Positions 7,858 to 16,677 of a DNA stretch of 64,000 bases are shown here, piece by piece. Both the position numbers and the translations under genes were made by a program. The DNA is taken from assembly GCF_014863355.1 (NCBI RefSeq), contig NZ_JACZEP010000002.1, positions 744,001 to 808,000 on the forward strand. Direction: 5' to 3'. Below the pieces are notes generated by a model. That model made no database searches. It was given only the letters and a program-made list of their open reading frames with translations, and was not told the origin of the DNA. This stretch comes from Aminobacter carboxidus. GTDB lineage: Bacteria; Pseudomonadota; Alphaproteobacteria; Rhizobiales; Rhizobiaceae. Every line of letters begins with the position of its first letter. Position 1 is the first letter of the stretch.

Positions 7858-8516
7858 AACAAGCCCCAGGATTTGAAGGTGATGACGATCAATTCCCTAA
7901 CATGAGGAGATGATCTCGCGCCTTGATCCAGCGTCTCATCTTGATGACCGCACGTCCCAATGTGCGCGATTACCTCGCTTTCGGCAGTGACAGCGGAGAA
8001 TGGTGATGCGAGATCGCGGATGCAGTTCACCGAATGCTCTGCAGGTGGCCGGCGCGCGCAACATTTCCACTGGCGCCGCGTCGGCTACTCGCATTTCCTG
8101 CTCGGTGGCGCGGCTATGCGCCCAACTGACTGGGGGATAGCCGAAAAGCCAGGTCCTGCTTCACGCCATAGCTGATCGGCGGCCTCACGGTCGGGCCCTT
8201 CACGTTTCGGGTGGATGCTCCGTCCATCGACGGCGGGGTCATCGTTTGCGCCGCAGGCAGGTTACGGCCGTGACCTGCACCTGATAATCCCTTTCCTGTC
8301 GAAGGGCGACGTTGGCGCCCAGTCATGACCTCACGTCCCATCTTGATGACCGAACGTCCCAATGTGCGTGGCACGCCGGCTCGGGACCGTGACAGCGTGA
8401 TCGACATCACCGACAGATGTTTTGGGCTCTGACCAGAAGCCTGCTTGCAGTGCGCGCATGCCGGCAGGTCATGGCCCTCCAAGGAGTGGCGGAGCGAGCA
8501 GAAAAGGGGCGGGAAC
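7858..8516. other. Gene-poor stretch with an imperfect direct repeat
   Basis: No convincing gene is seen. A 30-base segment, 7937-7966 (CATCTTGATGACCGCACGTC and the following ten bases), recurs at 8339-8368 with one mismatch, and similarity continues weakly into a GTGACAGCG segment. The frames here are broken and of poor composition. Remnants of a decayed gene or mobile element are possible, but nothing recognisable remains. Confidence 0.5.
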
Positions 8517-8741
8517 ATGCCGGACGAAGCAGTTCACATGCGGAACGAAGCTTTGGTGAAGCAGCCCGCGCTGCGGCAATCTTCATATCTGGGACGGGCA
8601 TTGCGCAAGGCATGGGCGCGCTTCACGAAAGCCGACCCATCTCAGCTGCAAGACCAGCGGTCGGACGGTCTTGAGGCGTTGGATATGCTCGGCGGCTGGA
8701 AGGGGGCCGATTGCAGGCGGAGTAATCGCTTTCGGCGCTGA
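8517..8741 (+). CDS. Hypothetical small basic protein
   Basis: Possible 74-residue protein starting MPDEAVHMRNEAL, with a middle part SSYLGRALRKAWARFTKAD and a strongly basic tail. AGGGGCGGG lies just upstream of the ATG. No family is recognised. It sits in an otherwise gene-poor, repeat-bearing stretch and other frames are also open here, so it may not be expressed. Confidence 0.3.
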   Translation: MPDEAVHMRNEALVKQPALRQSSYLGRALRKAWARFTKADPSQLQDQRSDGLEALDMLGGWKGADCRRSNRFRR

Positions 8742-8842
8742 CGCCAGTTTCCATTCCGGCCAGAAGGCGGATTTCGCCAAGGTGGACCCGAGTCCAATTT
8801 GCCGCCCTTGCGAAATGCCGGGGCGGTGTTGCACAACAGGGC

Positions 8843-9316
8843 ATGTCGAAGACCACTCCCGCCACGCTCGCGCTGACCAGGTCGGGCATTCCGTTCGCGC
8901 TCGCGACCTATGACTATGACGCCGGCGCGGAGCGGGTCGGGCTGCAGGCGGCGGAGGCGATGGGGGTTTCGCCCGGCATCGTGCTCAAGACCCTGATGGT
9001 CGAGATCGACGGCAAGCCGGCCTGCGTGGTGGTGCCCTCCGACCAGGAGGTCAACATGAAGAAGGTGGCGGCGGCCTTCGGCGGCAAGGCAGCGCAGATG
9101 ATGAAGCCTGACAATGCCGAGCGGCTGACCGGCTACAAGGTCGGCGGCATCTCGCCCTTCGGCCAGCGCAAGCAGGTGCCGACAGCGGTCGAAGAGATGG
9201 CGACGCTGGAGGACGAGGTCTTTCTCAATGGCGGCCAGAGAGGCCTGCAGATCCGCATGCGGCCGGATGATTTGATCACCGCGCTCGACGCGAAGGCAGC
9301 CGACCTGATCCGCTGA
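8843..9316 (+). CDS. ybaK: YbaK-type Cys-tRNA(Pro) deacylase
   Basis: 157 residues of the YbaK/EbsC aminoacyl-tRNA editing family. Seen are TPATLALTRSGIPFALATYDYD, the substrate-site segment GIVLKTLMVEIDGKPACVVVP, the KVAAAFGGKAAQMMKP stretch with conserved Lys, and the GY.VGGISPFGQRK motif. Family members hydrolyse Cys-tRNA(Pro) mischarged by prolyl-tRNA synthetase. Cytoplasmic. The gene is convergent with the hydrolase gene that follows. Confidence 0.92.
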   Translation: MSKTTPATLALTRSGIPFALATYDYDAGAERVGLQAAEAMGVSPGIVLKTLMVEIDGKPACVVVPSDQEVNMKKVAAAFGGKAAQMMKPDNAERLTGYKVGGISPFGQRKQVPTAVEEMATLEDEVFLNGGQRGLQIRMRPDDLITALDAKAADLIR

Positions 9317-9360
9317 CGTTTCGGCCGAGAGAACGGTTCGTCCACGCCGGGCGCGACGCG

Positions 9361-11013
9361 CTACTTCCGCTTGTCGATGAAATGCTGCTTCAGCCTGGCG
9401 ACGTCGTTTGGCGACCAGTCCGTGATGTCGGCGACCTGCATCCAGGCGTCGATATAGTGTTCGGCGGCATAGACGTGGCCGTAGCCCATCGGTGCTGTGG
9501 TCGCCATGGCGATGTCGAGCGTCAGCTGCAGGAAGGTGACGACGGGATACCAGCGCAGCTCGGGCGACACGTCGGGGCCGCGCGGCGTCTTCATCCAGTC
9601 GGGTTCGCGGTAGAGCGCGTGCGTTTCGTAAAAGACGATCGGGTCGGAAGCGTATTGCAGGTAGACGAGGCGCAGCGGGCCCCACTGGGCGCCCGGAATG
9701 TCGAGCGCGTTGTTCTGGGCGGTGAAGCGGACATAAGAGCCGTCGCGGAACGCCGGCAGCCATTCGGGGGTGCCGGGATTGCGGTCGTCGGTGATCGAAC
9801 GCCAGATGCGGCTGGCAAAGGGCGGGCCGCTCAGCAGCGCGCCCTGGTAGGGGTCGCCAAGGACCTCGAACAATTCGTTGGAAAGCTCGGTGCTGAGAGC
9901 GCCGAGGCTGAGGCCGAACAGGTACAGCTTCGGCCGCGTTTGCCTGGGTAGCGTGTGCCAGTAGCCATAGATCTCGGTGAACAAAGCGCGCGACTGATCG
10001 GCGCCATAGCCTGGTTCGACCAGCAACGACAGCCAGCTGGCGAGATAGGAATACTGGGTGGCGACGCTGGCGACATCGCCATTGTGCAGGAACTCGATCG
10101 GGTCGATGGCCTGTTCGTCGACCCAGCCGGTGCCGGTGGGCGTGACGATGACCAGCGTCGAGCGTTCGAAGCCACCAGCGCGCTTGAGTTCTTCGAGCGC
10201 CAGCCTGGCGCGCTGCTGCGGCGTGTCGCCCGACTGCAGCCCGACATAGACGCGCACCGGCGCCCTGGCCGGCTTGCCGGTGAGCTTGCCGATGTCGGCG
10301 GCACTCGGGCCGCTGGCGATGTAGGAGCGGCCCATGCGGCCGAGGTCCTGCCAGCGCACCAGCGATGCCGAGCTGCCGGTCCTGCCGGGATCGGAGGGTT
10401 GCTGGGTTTCGGGCGGCATCAGTTCATCGAGGCGCTGGAACGAGCTGTCCATGACGCGCAGGCCGTAGCGGAAGATGATGCCGTCGGCGGCCGACCAGAA
10501 CAGCAGCACCGCGATGGTGGTGCCGATGACGTAGGACACGCGCATCGGCACGAAGCGGCGCAGCTTTTCGGAGACGAAGACAAGCGTCAGTTTGAACAGC
10601 CGGCCAAGGGCTACGAGCACGACGAAGGTGACGAGTGCGATGGCACCGACCTCGAGCGGATGGGCGGTGTCGACGGGGTCGAGCTGCATCAGGCTGCGGA
10701 TCGAGTTCTGCCATTCGGCGGCGCGCCACAAAAACACCAGCCCGACGATGCCGCAGGCGAGGGTGGCGAAAAGCTTGCCGCCGCGCAATATGCGCGCCTT
10801 GAGTTCGGGCAGTTCGAGATAACGCCAAAGCCAGCGCAGGAAGAAGCCGCAGCCATAACCGACGGCGGCTGAAAGGCCCGACAGCACGCCCTGGGTCAGG
10901 TAGTTGCGCGGGATCAGCGTCGGGGTCAGCGACGCCGCGAAAAACAGCGTGCCGAGCAGCAGGCCGATCGTCGAGAACGAATACCAGTACCTGACGGCCC
11001 AGCTGCGCAGCAT
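9361..11013 (-). CDS. Membrane-anchored alpha/beta hydrolase
   Basis: 550 residues. The N-terminal half (about 1-200) has several membrane segments (GLLLGTLFFAASLTPTLIPR; the CGIVGLVFLW region; VIGTTIAVLLFWSA) typical of the alpha/beta-hydrolase family 9 N-terminal domain. The C-terminal half holds the catalytic domain, with LYLFGLSLGALSTE as the nucleophile elbow (G-L-S-L-G) and a late GYGHVYAAEHY that could carry the His. The substrate is unknown. A GAGGGGGC ribosome site supports the start. Confidence 0.85.
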   Translation of the reverse strand: MLRSWAVRYWYSFSTIGLLLGTLFFAASLTPTLIPRNYLTQGVLSGLSAAVGYGCGFFLRWLWRYLELPELKARILRGGKLFATLACGIVGLVFLWRAAEWQNSIRSLMQLDPVDTAHPLEVGAIALVTFVVLVALGRLFKLTLVFVSEKLRRFVPMRVSYVIGTTIAVLLFWSAADGIIFRYGLRVMDSSFQRLDELMPPETQQPSDPGRTGSSASLVRWQDLGRMGRSYIASGPSAADIGKLTGKPARAPVRVYVGLQSGDTPQQRARLALEELKRAGGFERSTLVIVTPTGTGWVDEQAIDPIEFLHNGDVASVATQYSYLASWLSLLVEPGYGADQSRALFTEIYGYWHTLPRQTRPKLYLFGLSLGALSTELSNELFEVLGDPYQGALLSGPPFASRIWRSITDDRNPGTPEWLPAFRDGSYVRFTAQNNALDIPGAQWGPLRLVYLQYASDPIVFYETHALYREPDWMKTPRGPDVSPELRWYPVVTFLQLTLDIAMATTAPMGYGHVYAAEHYIDAWMQVADITDWSPNDVARLKQHFIDKRK

Positions 11014-11195
11014 CCAAGTGCCCCCTCATGCGATCAGGGGCAGCTTGCCGCGTGCCCGGCGTGCAGGCAATGGCACCGGGGCAAATCGGCGGGGGACGGT
11101 AAAGTGTAACCGCTTTCCCAAACGCTCAAGCGGCTGGTGGTGTGCTCATGACAGCGCCTGTCGAACCATGAGATATTGGTGCTAGCGCGAGGGCG

Positions 11196-13106
11196 TCAGG
11201 CAATGCCGATGCCGCGGGCTTTCAGCGCCTCCGATATCTCGTCGAGGATGACGGGGTCGTCGATCGTCGCCGGCATCTTCCACTCCTCGCGGTCGGCGAT
11301 CTTCTGCATGGTGCCGCGCAGGATCTTGCCCGAGCGGGTCTTGGGCAGGCGCTTGATGGTGACGACCATCTTGAAGGCGGCGACCGGGCCGATGCGGTCG
11401 CGGACGAGGCTGACGACCTCCTTTTCGATCGTGCCGGTGTCACGGGCGACGCCTGAATTCAGCACGATGAAGCCGCAAGGGATCTGGCCCTTCATCGCAT
11501 CGGCGATGCCGATGACGGCGCATTCGGCGACGTCGGGGTGTTCGGCGACGACCTCCTCCATGCCGCCCGTCGACAGGCGGTGGCCGGCGACGTTGATGAT
11601 GTCGTCGGTGCGCGCCATGATGAACAGATAGCCCTCGTCGTCGATGTAGCCGGCGTCAGCGGTCTTGTAGTAGCCGGGGAACTCGGCGAGGTAGGCGTTG
11701 AAGAAACGCTCGTCGGCGTGCCACAGCGTCGGCAGGCAGCCTGGCGGCAAGGGCAGCTTGATGACGACATTGCCGAGCGTTGAGCGCCCAACCTCATGGC
11801 CGGCATCGTCGAGTACGCGTACATCGTAGCCGGGCATCGGCACGCAGGGCGAACCGTATTTGACCGGCAACAGCCCGAGCCCGACAGGGTTCTGGCTGAT
11901 CGGGTGGCCGGTCTCGGTCTGCCACCAATGGTCGATAACAGGGACCTTCAGCTTGTTTTCGGCCCATTTGATGGTTTCGGGGTCGGCGCGCTCGCCGGCG
12001 AGGAACAAGGTGCGGAATTTCGACAAATCGTATTGCGGGACAAAAAGGCCTTGCGGGTCCTCCTTCTTGATGGCGCGGAAGGCGGTGGGGGCGGTGAACA
12101 GGGCGACGACCCCGTGTTCCGAAATGACACGCCAGAATGTGCCAGCATCGGGCGTGCCGACCGGCTTGCCCTCAAACAGGATGGTGGTGGCGCCGTGCAG
12201 CAGCGGGGCATAGACGATGTAGGAGTGGCCGACGACCCAGCCGACATCTGATGCCGCCCAGAACACCTCGCCCGGCTTGACGCCGAATTCGTTCTCCATC
12301 GACCATTTGAGCGCGACCATGTGGCCGCCATTGTCGCGCACCACGCCCTTGGGCTGGCCCGTCGTACCAGAGGTGTAGAGCACGTAGAGCGGATCGGTGG
12401 CGGCAACAGGCACGCAGTCGACAGTGCGCCCTGCCGCCTTGGCAGCACCGACTGTCTCGGCATAATCGAGGTCGCGGCCGGGGACGAGATCGCAACTTAG
12501 CTGCGGCCGCTGCAGGATCACGCAGGCCTGCGGCTTGTGGGTCGCGAGTTCGATGGCGCCGTCGAGCAGCGGCTTGTAGGCGACGACGCGGCCAGGCTCG
12601 ATGCCGCAGGAGGCCGAGATGATCAGCCTGGGCGTGGCGTCGTCGATGCGAGTGGCGAGCTCCTTGGCGGCAAAGCCGCCAAACACCACCGAATGGATGG
12701 CGCCGAGGCGGGCGCAGGCAAGCATGGCAAAAGCTGCTTCAGCCACCATCGGCATGTAGATGATGACGCGGTCGCCTTTGCCGACGCCCTGGTCCTGGAG
12801 CACGCCGGCGAGCGCGTTCACTTCGGCCATCAGCCCGGCATAGGTGAATTTCTGCTGCGTGCCGGTGATCGGGCTGTCGTGGATCAGGGCTATCTGTTCG
12901 GCGCGGCCGGATGCGACATGGCGGTCGAGCGCATTGTAGCAGGTGTTGCACTGAGCTCCCGTGAACCACTGGCCATAGACGCCGCCCTCGGCGTCGAAGA
13001 CCTTGTCCCACGGCTTGAACCAGTCGATCGCCCTTGCCGCCTCGGCCCAGAACCCCTCGGGATCGCTGGCCCAACCGTCATAGACCTCGTGATAGCGAGA
13101 TGGCAT
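11196..13106 (-). CDS. prpE: Propionyl-CoA synthetase
   Basis: 636-residue acyl-CoA synthetase of the ANL superfamily, closest in pattern to PrpE: N-terminal YHEVYDGWASDPEGFWAEAA, the P-loop YTSGTTGQPKGVVRDNGGH, the DVGWVVGHSYIVYAPLL core and the C-terminal KTRSGKILRGTM bearing the catalytic, acetylation-prone Lys. It activates propionate (or acetate/acrylate) with ATP and CoA. The ribosome site is GGAAGGAAAC. No other methylcitrate or methylmalonyl genes are adjacent. Confidence 0.93.
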   Translation of the reverse strand: MPSRYHEVYDGWASDPEGFWAEAARAIDWFKPWDKVFDAEGGVYGQWFTGAQCNTCYNALDRHVASGRAEQIALIHDSPITGTQQKFTYAGLMAEVNALAGVLQDQGVGKGDRVIIYMPMVAEAAFAMLACARLGAIHSVVFGGFAAKELATRIDDATPRLIISASCGIEPGRVVAYKPLLDGAIELATHKPQACVILQRPQLSCDLVPGRDLDYAETVGAAKAAGRTVDCVPVAATDPLYVLYTSGTTGQPKGVVRDNGGHMVALKWSMENEFGVKPGEVFWAASDVGWVVGHSYIVYAPLLHGATTILFEGKPVGTPDAGTFWRVISEHGVVALFTAPTAFRAIKKEDPQGLFVPQYDLSKFRTLFLAGERADPETIKWAENKLKVPVIDHWWQTETGHPISQNPVGLGLLPVKYGSPCVPMPGYDVRVLDDAGHEVGRSTLGNVVIKLPLPPGCLPTLWHADERFFNAYLAEFPGYYKTADAGYIDDEGYLFIMARTDDIINVAGHRLSTGGMEEVVAEHPDVAECAVIGIADAMKGQIPCGFIVLNSGVARDTGTIEKEVVSLVRDRIGPVAAFKMVVTIKRLPKTRSGKILRGTMQKIADREEWKMPATIDDPVILDEISEALKARGIGIA

Positions 13107-13339
13107 GGCGTTTCCTTCCCAGGACAGTGGCCCTTGAGGCCGTCATTGTTGGCGAAGTTTGTACCCGCCGGGACGACGGGGCGTCCATTTGACCTTGGTT
13201 TAAGAGACTGTCCGCAACTGCCGTTTTCGACGTCGTTTCGATGCACTGCCGTTGTTCTCAAATCGTAGTGCCGCAGGCCCACTGTAGCAGATCGGGCCAT
13301 GGGCTTTGACAGGGGCGCGCGAAGTTGATCAAAGGCAGC

Positions 13340-13495
13340 ATGTCGAAGGCGTTGTCGCTTATCATCCTTGCCATCATGGCGATCCAGCTGGTCAAGCCGC
13401 TCGGCCTGCCGGGGCTCAGGCAACGGCGCGATTTCTGGAAGCTGGCGGTGCTGGCGCTGGCGGCGATTTCGATCACCGCGCTGCTCGGTCACTAA
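13340..13495 (+). CDS. Small membrane protein (51 aa)
   Basis: 51 residues, MSKALSLIILAIMAIQLVKP at the N-terminus, then a short basic turn (LRQRRDFWK) and a second hydrophobic segment ending ALLGH. Two predicted membrane helices with a basic loop make it a plausible real protein despite its size. An in-frame TTG at 13325 offers an alternative start. No family assigned. It lies between prpE (divergent) and the repeat copy at 13502. Confidence 0.6.
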   Translation: MSKALSLIILAIMAIQLVKPLGLPGLRQRRDFWKLAVLALAAISITALLGH

Positions 13496-13501
13496 AGCGC
13501 C

Positions 13502-13598
13502 CTAGAGCATTTCCGCTTTTCTTCGAATCGCTCTATCTTATTGTTTTTGCGCAATTCCTAGGGAAAGCCGCTATGCACTTTTCCTGGAATTGCCCTAG
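13502..13598. repeat. CTAG-ended interspersed repeat, copy B
   Basis: About 97 bp, inverted relative to copy A and parallel to copy C. It begins CTAGAGCATTTCCGCTTTTC and ends GGAATTGCCCTAG. The closing CTAG supplies the stop codon (13595-13597) of the TSUP transporter. It also directly follows the 51-residue gene, where it could form a hairpin that stops transcription. Confidence 0.85.
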
Positions 13599-14359
13599 AA
13601 GGCCGGGGCCAGGCCCTGCCACGAAATATGCGCGCCAAGCAGGGCCAGGCCGGCAAAGAACCAGCGCCTGAAGGTTTCCGCTTCTATGCGGCTGCGCAGC
13701 CAGCCGCCCAGCCACATGCCGGCCAGAGCCGGAACGATAGCGAAGGCCGACATGCCGAGCTGATTGAGCGGGACCGCGCCGTTGGCCCACAGCCCGATGC
13801 CGAGTGCGACCGTCGAGACGGTGAAGGACAGGCCCAGCGCCTGGACGAGATCGTCGCGGCCAAGGCCCAGTCCACTGAGATAAGGCACGGCCGGAATGAC
13901 GAAGACGCCGGTGGCGCCGGTCATGATTCCGGTGAGCGCACCGACGACGGGGCCGACCCATGGCTCGGCGGCTGATGGCACCGACATCTTGAGCTTGAGC
14001 AGGCCGAGCGCGGCATAGACCAGCAGCACCAGGCCAAGCCCCGCAGTGACGATGGATGTGTAGCTGCTGGTGATCAGGCCTGCGGAGGCGAGCGTGGCGG
14101 CAAACACGGCAGACATCATCGGCCACAGGCGACGCACCAGCGCTGCAACGTCGGGGCCGGCGAGCAATTGCCAGACATTGGTGACGAAGGAGGGCAGCAG
14201 CAGGATGGCGGCGGCCTCGGCCGGCAGCATGACGAGGCCGAGCAGGCCCATGGCGACCGTCGGCAAGCCGAGGCCGACAACGCCCTTGACGAGCCCAGCG
14301 AGGACGAAAACGGCACCAACGACGATGATGAACAATTCGGGGATGAACAATTCGGGCAT
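13595..14359 (-). CDS. TSUP family sulfite/sulfur exporter-like permease
   Basis: 254-residue polytopic protein of the TauE/SafE (TSUP) family. About eight hydrophobic segments are visible, with the two family motifs: GLVKGVVGLGLPTVAMGLL in the first half and GALTGIMTGATGVFVIPAVPYL in the second. Probable inner-membrane transporter for a sulfur-containing or organic anion. The ATG at 14357-14359 is used. The first residues (PELFIPELFI) come from an exact 15-bp tandem duplication. The stop codon is donated by the repeat at 13502-13598. Confidence 0.9.
   Translation of the reverse strand: MPELFIPELFIIVVGAVFVLAGLVKGVVGLGLPTVAMGLLGLVMLPAEAAAILLLPSFVTNVWQLLAGPDVAALVRRLWPMMSAVFAATLASAGLITSSYTSIVTAGLGLVLLVYAALGLLKLKMSVPSAAEPWVGPVVGALTGIMTGATGVFVIPAVPYLSGLGLGRDDLVQALGLSFTVSTVALGIGLWANGAVPLNQLGMSAFAIVPALAGMWLGGWLRSRIEAETFRRWFFAGLALLGAHISWQGLAPAF
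14327..14356. repeat. Exact 15-bp tandem duplication inside TSUP gene
   Basis: GATGAACAATTCGGG occurs twice in a row (14327-14341, 14342-14356). It is in frame and doubles the five residues PELFI at the N-terminus of the permease. Exact identity suggests a recent slippage event. Confidence 0.85.
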
Positions 14360-14740
14360 GGCGGCGAAGATGCAACGCAGCCGGCCGCGCAGGCAAGTGC
14401 TCGAAAAAATGGGGGGTCCGCCAGGGCAAAACCCCATCCCAACCCTGGCGGACCTTACCTGACCGCGCAGGCCAGGCTCCGGCTACCGCCGGCAAGCAAT
14501 ACCATGCATGACGCGTGCCAGAGGTTTCTGTGCCGGGATGGGACAGGGTTGGAGGCCCCACGGGTCATCTCCTGGCCACCGGCGCAATGAAGGGCCGCCC
14601 GACGGGCCACCGGGCTGGTCTGTTTCATCGGCTTCGCCTTCCTGCTTGAAATGGCTCTGGCCGAAATGAGCTGAGTTCCTGTAGGAAATGGCAGCTGCGT
14701 TTTGTGGTATTTTGATACGTCCAGGATCGGGAGCGGGGGC

Positions 14741-15211
14741 ATGAGTTCCCAAGGTTTTGCCAAAGTCCCGTTCGGGCCGACGACCGCTGCCGCCATCGTT
14801 CTTTCGCTGATGATCTGCACGCTCGTCGCCTACTTCGTGATGGCCGCGTTGACCATAACGCTAGGATGGCTGCCGATGCTCGACGATCTGATCACGGGAA
14901 CGTTGCGGCAATCGCGCTACATCAGGATATTTGCCGCCATGACTGGCGCTGCCGCCGGCGGGTTTGCCGGGGTCTGGGTGGCGCGGGTGGTCTGCGACTT
15001 CGCATTCGCCGCCTATCTGCCACGCGCGGTGTTTTATGCCTTTGCCGTGCTGGCAGCGGCAGGCCTCGCCAAGCTGTGGCAGGCCGGATCGCTCGCCGAG
15101 AGCGCGGTGATACTGGCCCAGCTCGTTGCGACCGTCATCGCTGCCTTCATCTGGTTCTGGCCCGAACGTTCGCCTGTTACCCTCGGCAACGGGATCGTCG
15201 GCTCCGACTGA
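14741..15211 (+). CDS. Membrane protein of unknown function
   Basis: 156 residues with four hydrophobic stretches (about 13-40, 65-85, 95-115 and 125-145; for example AAAIVLSLMICTLVAYFVM and IRIFAAMTGAAAGGFAGVWV). No family recognised. The ATG at 14741 is chosen because GGGAGCGGGGG precedes it; a frame extension to 14702 lacks a ribosome site. It may be co-transcribed with the small membrane gene that follows at 15305. Confidence 0.75.
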   Translation: MSSQGFAKVPFGPTTAAAIVLSLMICTLVAYFVMAALTITLGWLPMLDDLITGTLRQSRYIRIFAAMTGAAAGGFAGVWVARVVCDFAFAAYLPRAVFYAFAVLAAAGLAKLWQAGSLAESAVILAQLVATVIAAFIWFWPERSPVTLGNGIVGSD

Positions 15212-15304
15212 TCGGACGCGGCCCGCTACGTTGCCAGGCCGCGCCTTCAGTGACTTGAGACCGAGTCGCTGGACTTGCCGGTTGCGGGCCGCTACCTGTG
15301 CCTG

Positions 15305-15451
15305 ATGAAGCAGAACAATCTCTACCTCATCATCGGCGTACTCGTGGCCGCCGTCATCGCGCTCGGCATCTATGCATATCGCGAAGAGACGAAGCCCAAG
15401 GGCGTCGAGCTGCGCATCGACGAAACAGGCATTTCGGTCCAGGAAAAGTAG
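15305..15451 (+). CDS. Small single-span membrane protein (48 aa)
   Basis: 48 residues: MKQNN, one clear membrane helix (LYLIIGVLVAAVIALGIYAY) and a charged tail (REETKPKGVELRIDETG...). The composition and the helix-plus-charged-tail form are typical of genuine short rhizobial membrane proteins. No ribosome site stands out. The function is unknown. Confidence 0.65.
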   Translation: MKQNNLYLIIGVLVAAVIALGIYAYREETKPKGVELRIDETGISVQEK

Positions 15452-15468
15452 GCGCCGCCTTTCGGTGG

Positions 15469-15942
15469 CTACTTCTTGTTGACGCCGGCCACCGCAAGAT
15501 TGGTCAGCTTGCTGTTGGCGGCCTTTTCCTCGTCGAGGATTTCGCTCAGCAATTTGTGCGCCTCGTCGTGGCCGAGAACCTTGGCCCATTCCCTGAGCGA
15601 ACCGTAGCGGGCGATCTCGTAGTGCTCGACGGCCTGGGCCGCGGCCAGCAGGCCGGCATTCAGCGCCGTTCCCGAGGTCTCTTCGATCAGGCCGGCGCTT
15701 TCCTTCAGCAGGCCCTCGATGGCGTCGCACTTTTCGCCTTCGGGCTTGAGGCCAACTGACGAAAACACCTTCTTCAGAATCTGGACGTGACCTTTGGTCT
15801 CCTCAAGATGGTCGTCGAATGCCTGCTTGAGCTTGCTGTCGGTGACCGCCTTGGACACGCCAGGCAGTGCCTTGGCGATGGCATTTTCGGCATAGTAGAT
15901 GTCGTGCAAGGTGTGTTCGAACAGTTCGGCCAGGGTCTTCAT
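15469..15942 (-). CDS. Ferritin-like DUF892 (YciE/YciF) protein
   Basis: 157-residue four-helix protein of the DUF892 ferritin-like family: LAELFEHTLHDIYYAENAI, then DHLEETKGHVQIL, AVEHYEIARYGSL and GHDEAHKLLSEILDEE, which hold the Glu/His residues expected at a di-metal site. Homologues are induced by stress. AGAGGAAA precedes the ATG at 15940-15942. Upstream lies GGAAC followed by GCTT at the distance used by EcfG promoters, an imperfect match only. Confidence 0.92.
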   Translation of the reverse strand: MKTLAELFEHTLHDIYYAENAIAKALPGVSKAVTDSKLKQAFDDHLEETKGHVQILKKVFSSVGLKPEGEKCDAIEGLLKESAGLIEETSGTALNAGLLAAAQAVEHYEIARYGSLREWAKVLGHDEAHKLLSEILDEEKAANSKLTNLAVAGVNKK

Positions 15943-16103
15943 GATCTTATTTCCTCTGTGTTTGCGTCGGGGAGTAAGCGATGGGCGCGACAATGGTTCC
16001 TGACCGTCCATGCCGACGGACCAAAGCGTGTGGGCCGAAATAGCGCGGCTGTGTCGGTCAAGATCGCCGTTGCTGCGGCCCCGGCATGATGGAATGATGG
16101 GCC

Positions 16104-16298
16104 ATGGCGAGATTGACGAACACGGCCCCGAACCGGGTGTTGGCTGTCGACACGATGGTGGTGAATGAGGAGCCGCTTTTGGCGCTGCTCAACCTGGAGA
16201 CCGATGACGGCGCCGTCGAGCTGGCGATCAACCGCACGATGGCCGAACTGCTCGTCGATCAGCTTCTGACCCTGCTCGGATACGACGAGGAAGAGTAG
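16104..16298 (+). CDS. Hypothetical acidic protein (64 aa)
   Basis: 64 residues, MARLTNTAPNRVLAVDTMVV followed by an acidic, Leu-rich second half (LLALLNLETDDGAVELAINRTMAEL...). No family recognised. The reading frame has good codon use for this genome and the start is the first ATG after a GATGATGGGCC stretch. First of three small genes on this strand, all of unknown function. Confidence 0.6.
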   Translation: MARLTNTAPNRVLAVDTMVVNEEPLLALLNLETDDGAVELAINRTMAELLVDQLLTLLGYDEEE

Positions 16299-16323
16299 CC
16301 GCCCGCCTCAGCGCCGATTTGGC

Positions 16324-16425
16324 GTTTTCCGTAGCCTCAGTTTTCCGTAGCCCCAATGGAACGCTCTGCCGCATCGGGGGTTGTCTCATGGCGAGACACA
16401 TCGGGGGTTGTCTCATGGCGAGACA
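16324..16425. repeat. Two adjacent short tandem duplications
   Basis: GTTTTCCGTAGCC occurs at 16324-16336 and 16340-16352. A 27-bp unit (CATCGGGGGTTGTCTCATGG and the following GCGAGACA tail, minus overlap) is repeated exactly at 16372-16398 and 16399-16425. Each 27-bp unit contains the hairpin TGTCTC-ATGGC-GAGACA. The region is the leader of the gene at 16441. GGAAC at 16358 with GTT 17 bases later resembles a weak EcfG promoter. Confidence 0.8.
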
Positions 16426-16440
16426 AGGGTGGAGCCCGCA

Positions 16441-16617
16441 ATGTATGAGCTTTTGCAAAATCTGCTGGTCACCGCCTGGTACGGTCAGCCAGCCGGCGAC
16501 GCCGATGAGGTGACGCAGGATGACGTGACGGCTGGCGGCGCCGGCGAGCGCCTGCATCGCGATCTCGACGCCTGTTTCCAGGCTATCCACGAGCAGATTT
16601 CCGGGCGCAAGCAATGA
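16441..16617 (+). CDS. Hypothetical protein (58 aa)
   Basis: 58 residues starting MYELLQNLLVTAWYGQPAGD, polar, ending HEQISGRKQ. GGTGGAG lies nine bases before the ATG. An upstream in-frame TTG start at 16381 would read through the tandem repeats and is less likely. No family recognised. Followed 60 bp later by another small gene on the same strand. Confidence 0.5.
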   Translation: MYELLQNLLVTAWYGQPAGDADEVTQDDVTAGGAGERLHRDLDACFQAIHEQISGRKQ

Positions 16618-16677
16618 GCGCTCGTGCCGCGGCTGGGCCCTGAAGCAAGCCGGCGCCTCCCGAAAGGAGCAAACCCC

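Noticed and set aside
8114-8518. 134-residue minus-strand frame in the gene-poor stretch
   Set aside because: No recognised motif or ribosome site; carries one copy of the direct repeat; composition unlike proteins of this genome.
14455-14820. 121-residue frame antisense to the membrane protein at 14741
   Set aside because: No domain, poor codon use, and overlaps a gene with a good ribosome site.
15943-16003. EcfG promoter before the DUF892 gene
   Set aside because: GGAAC is followed at the right distance by GCTT rather than CGTT; kept only as a remark.
16324-16425. CRISPR-like array
   Set aside because: Only two units each, adjacent or with 3-base spacing, no variable spacers and no cas genes.
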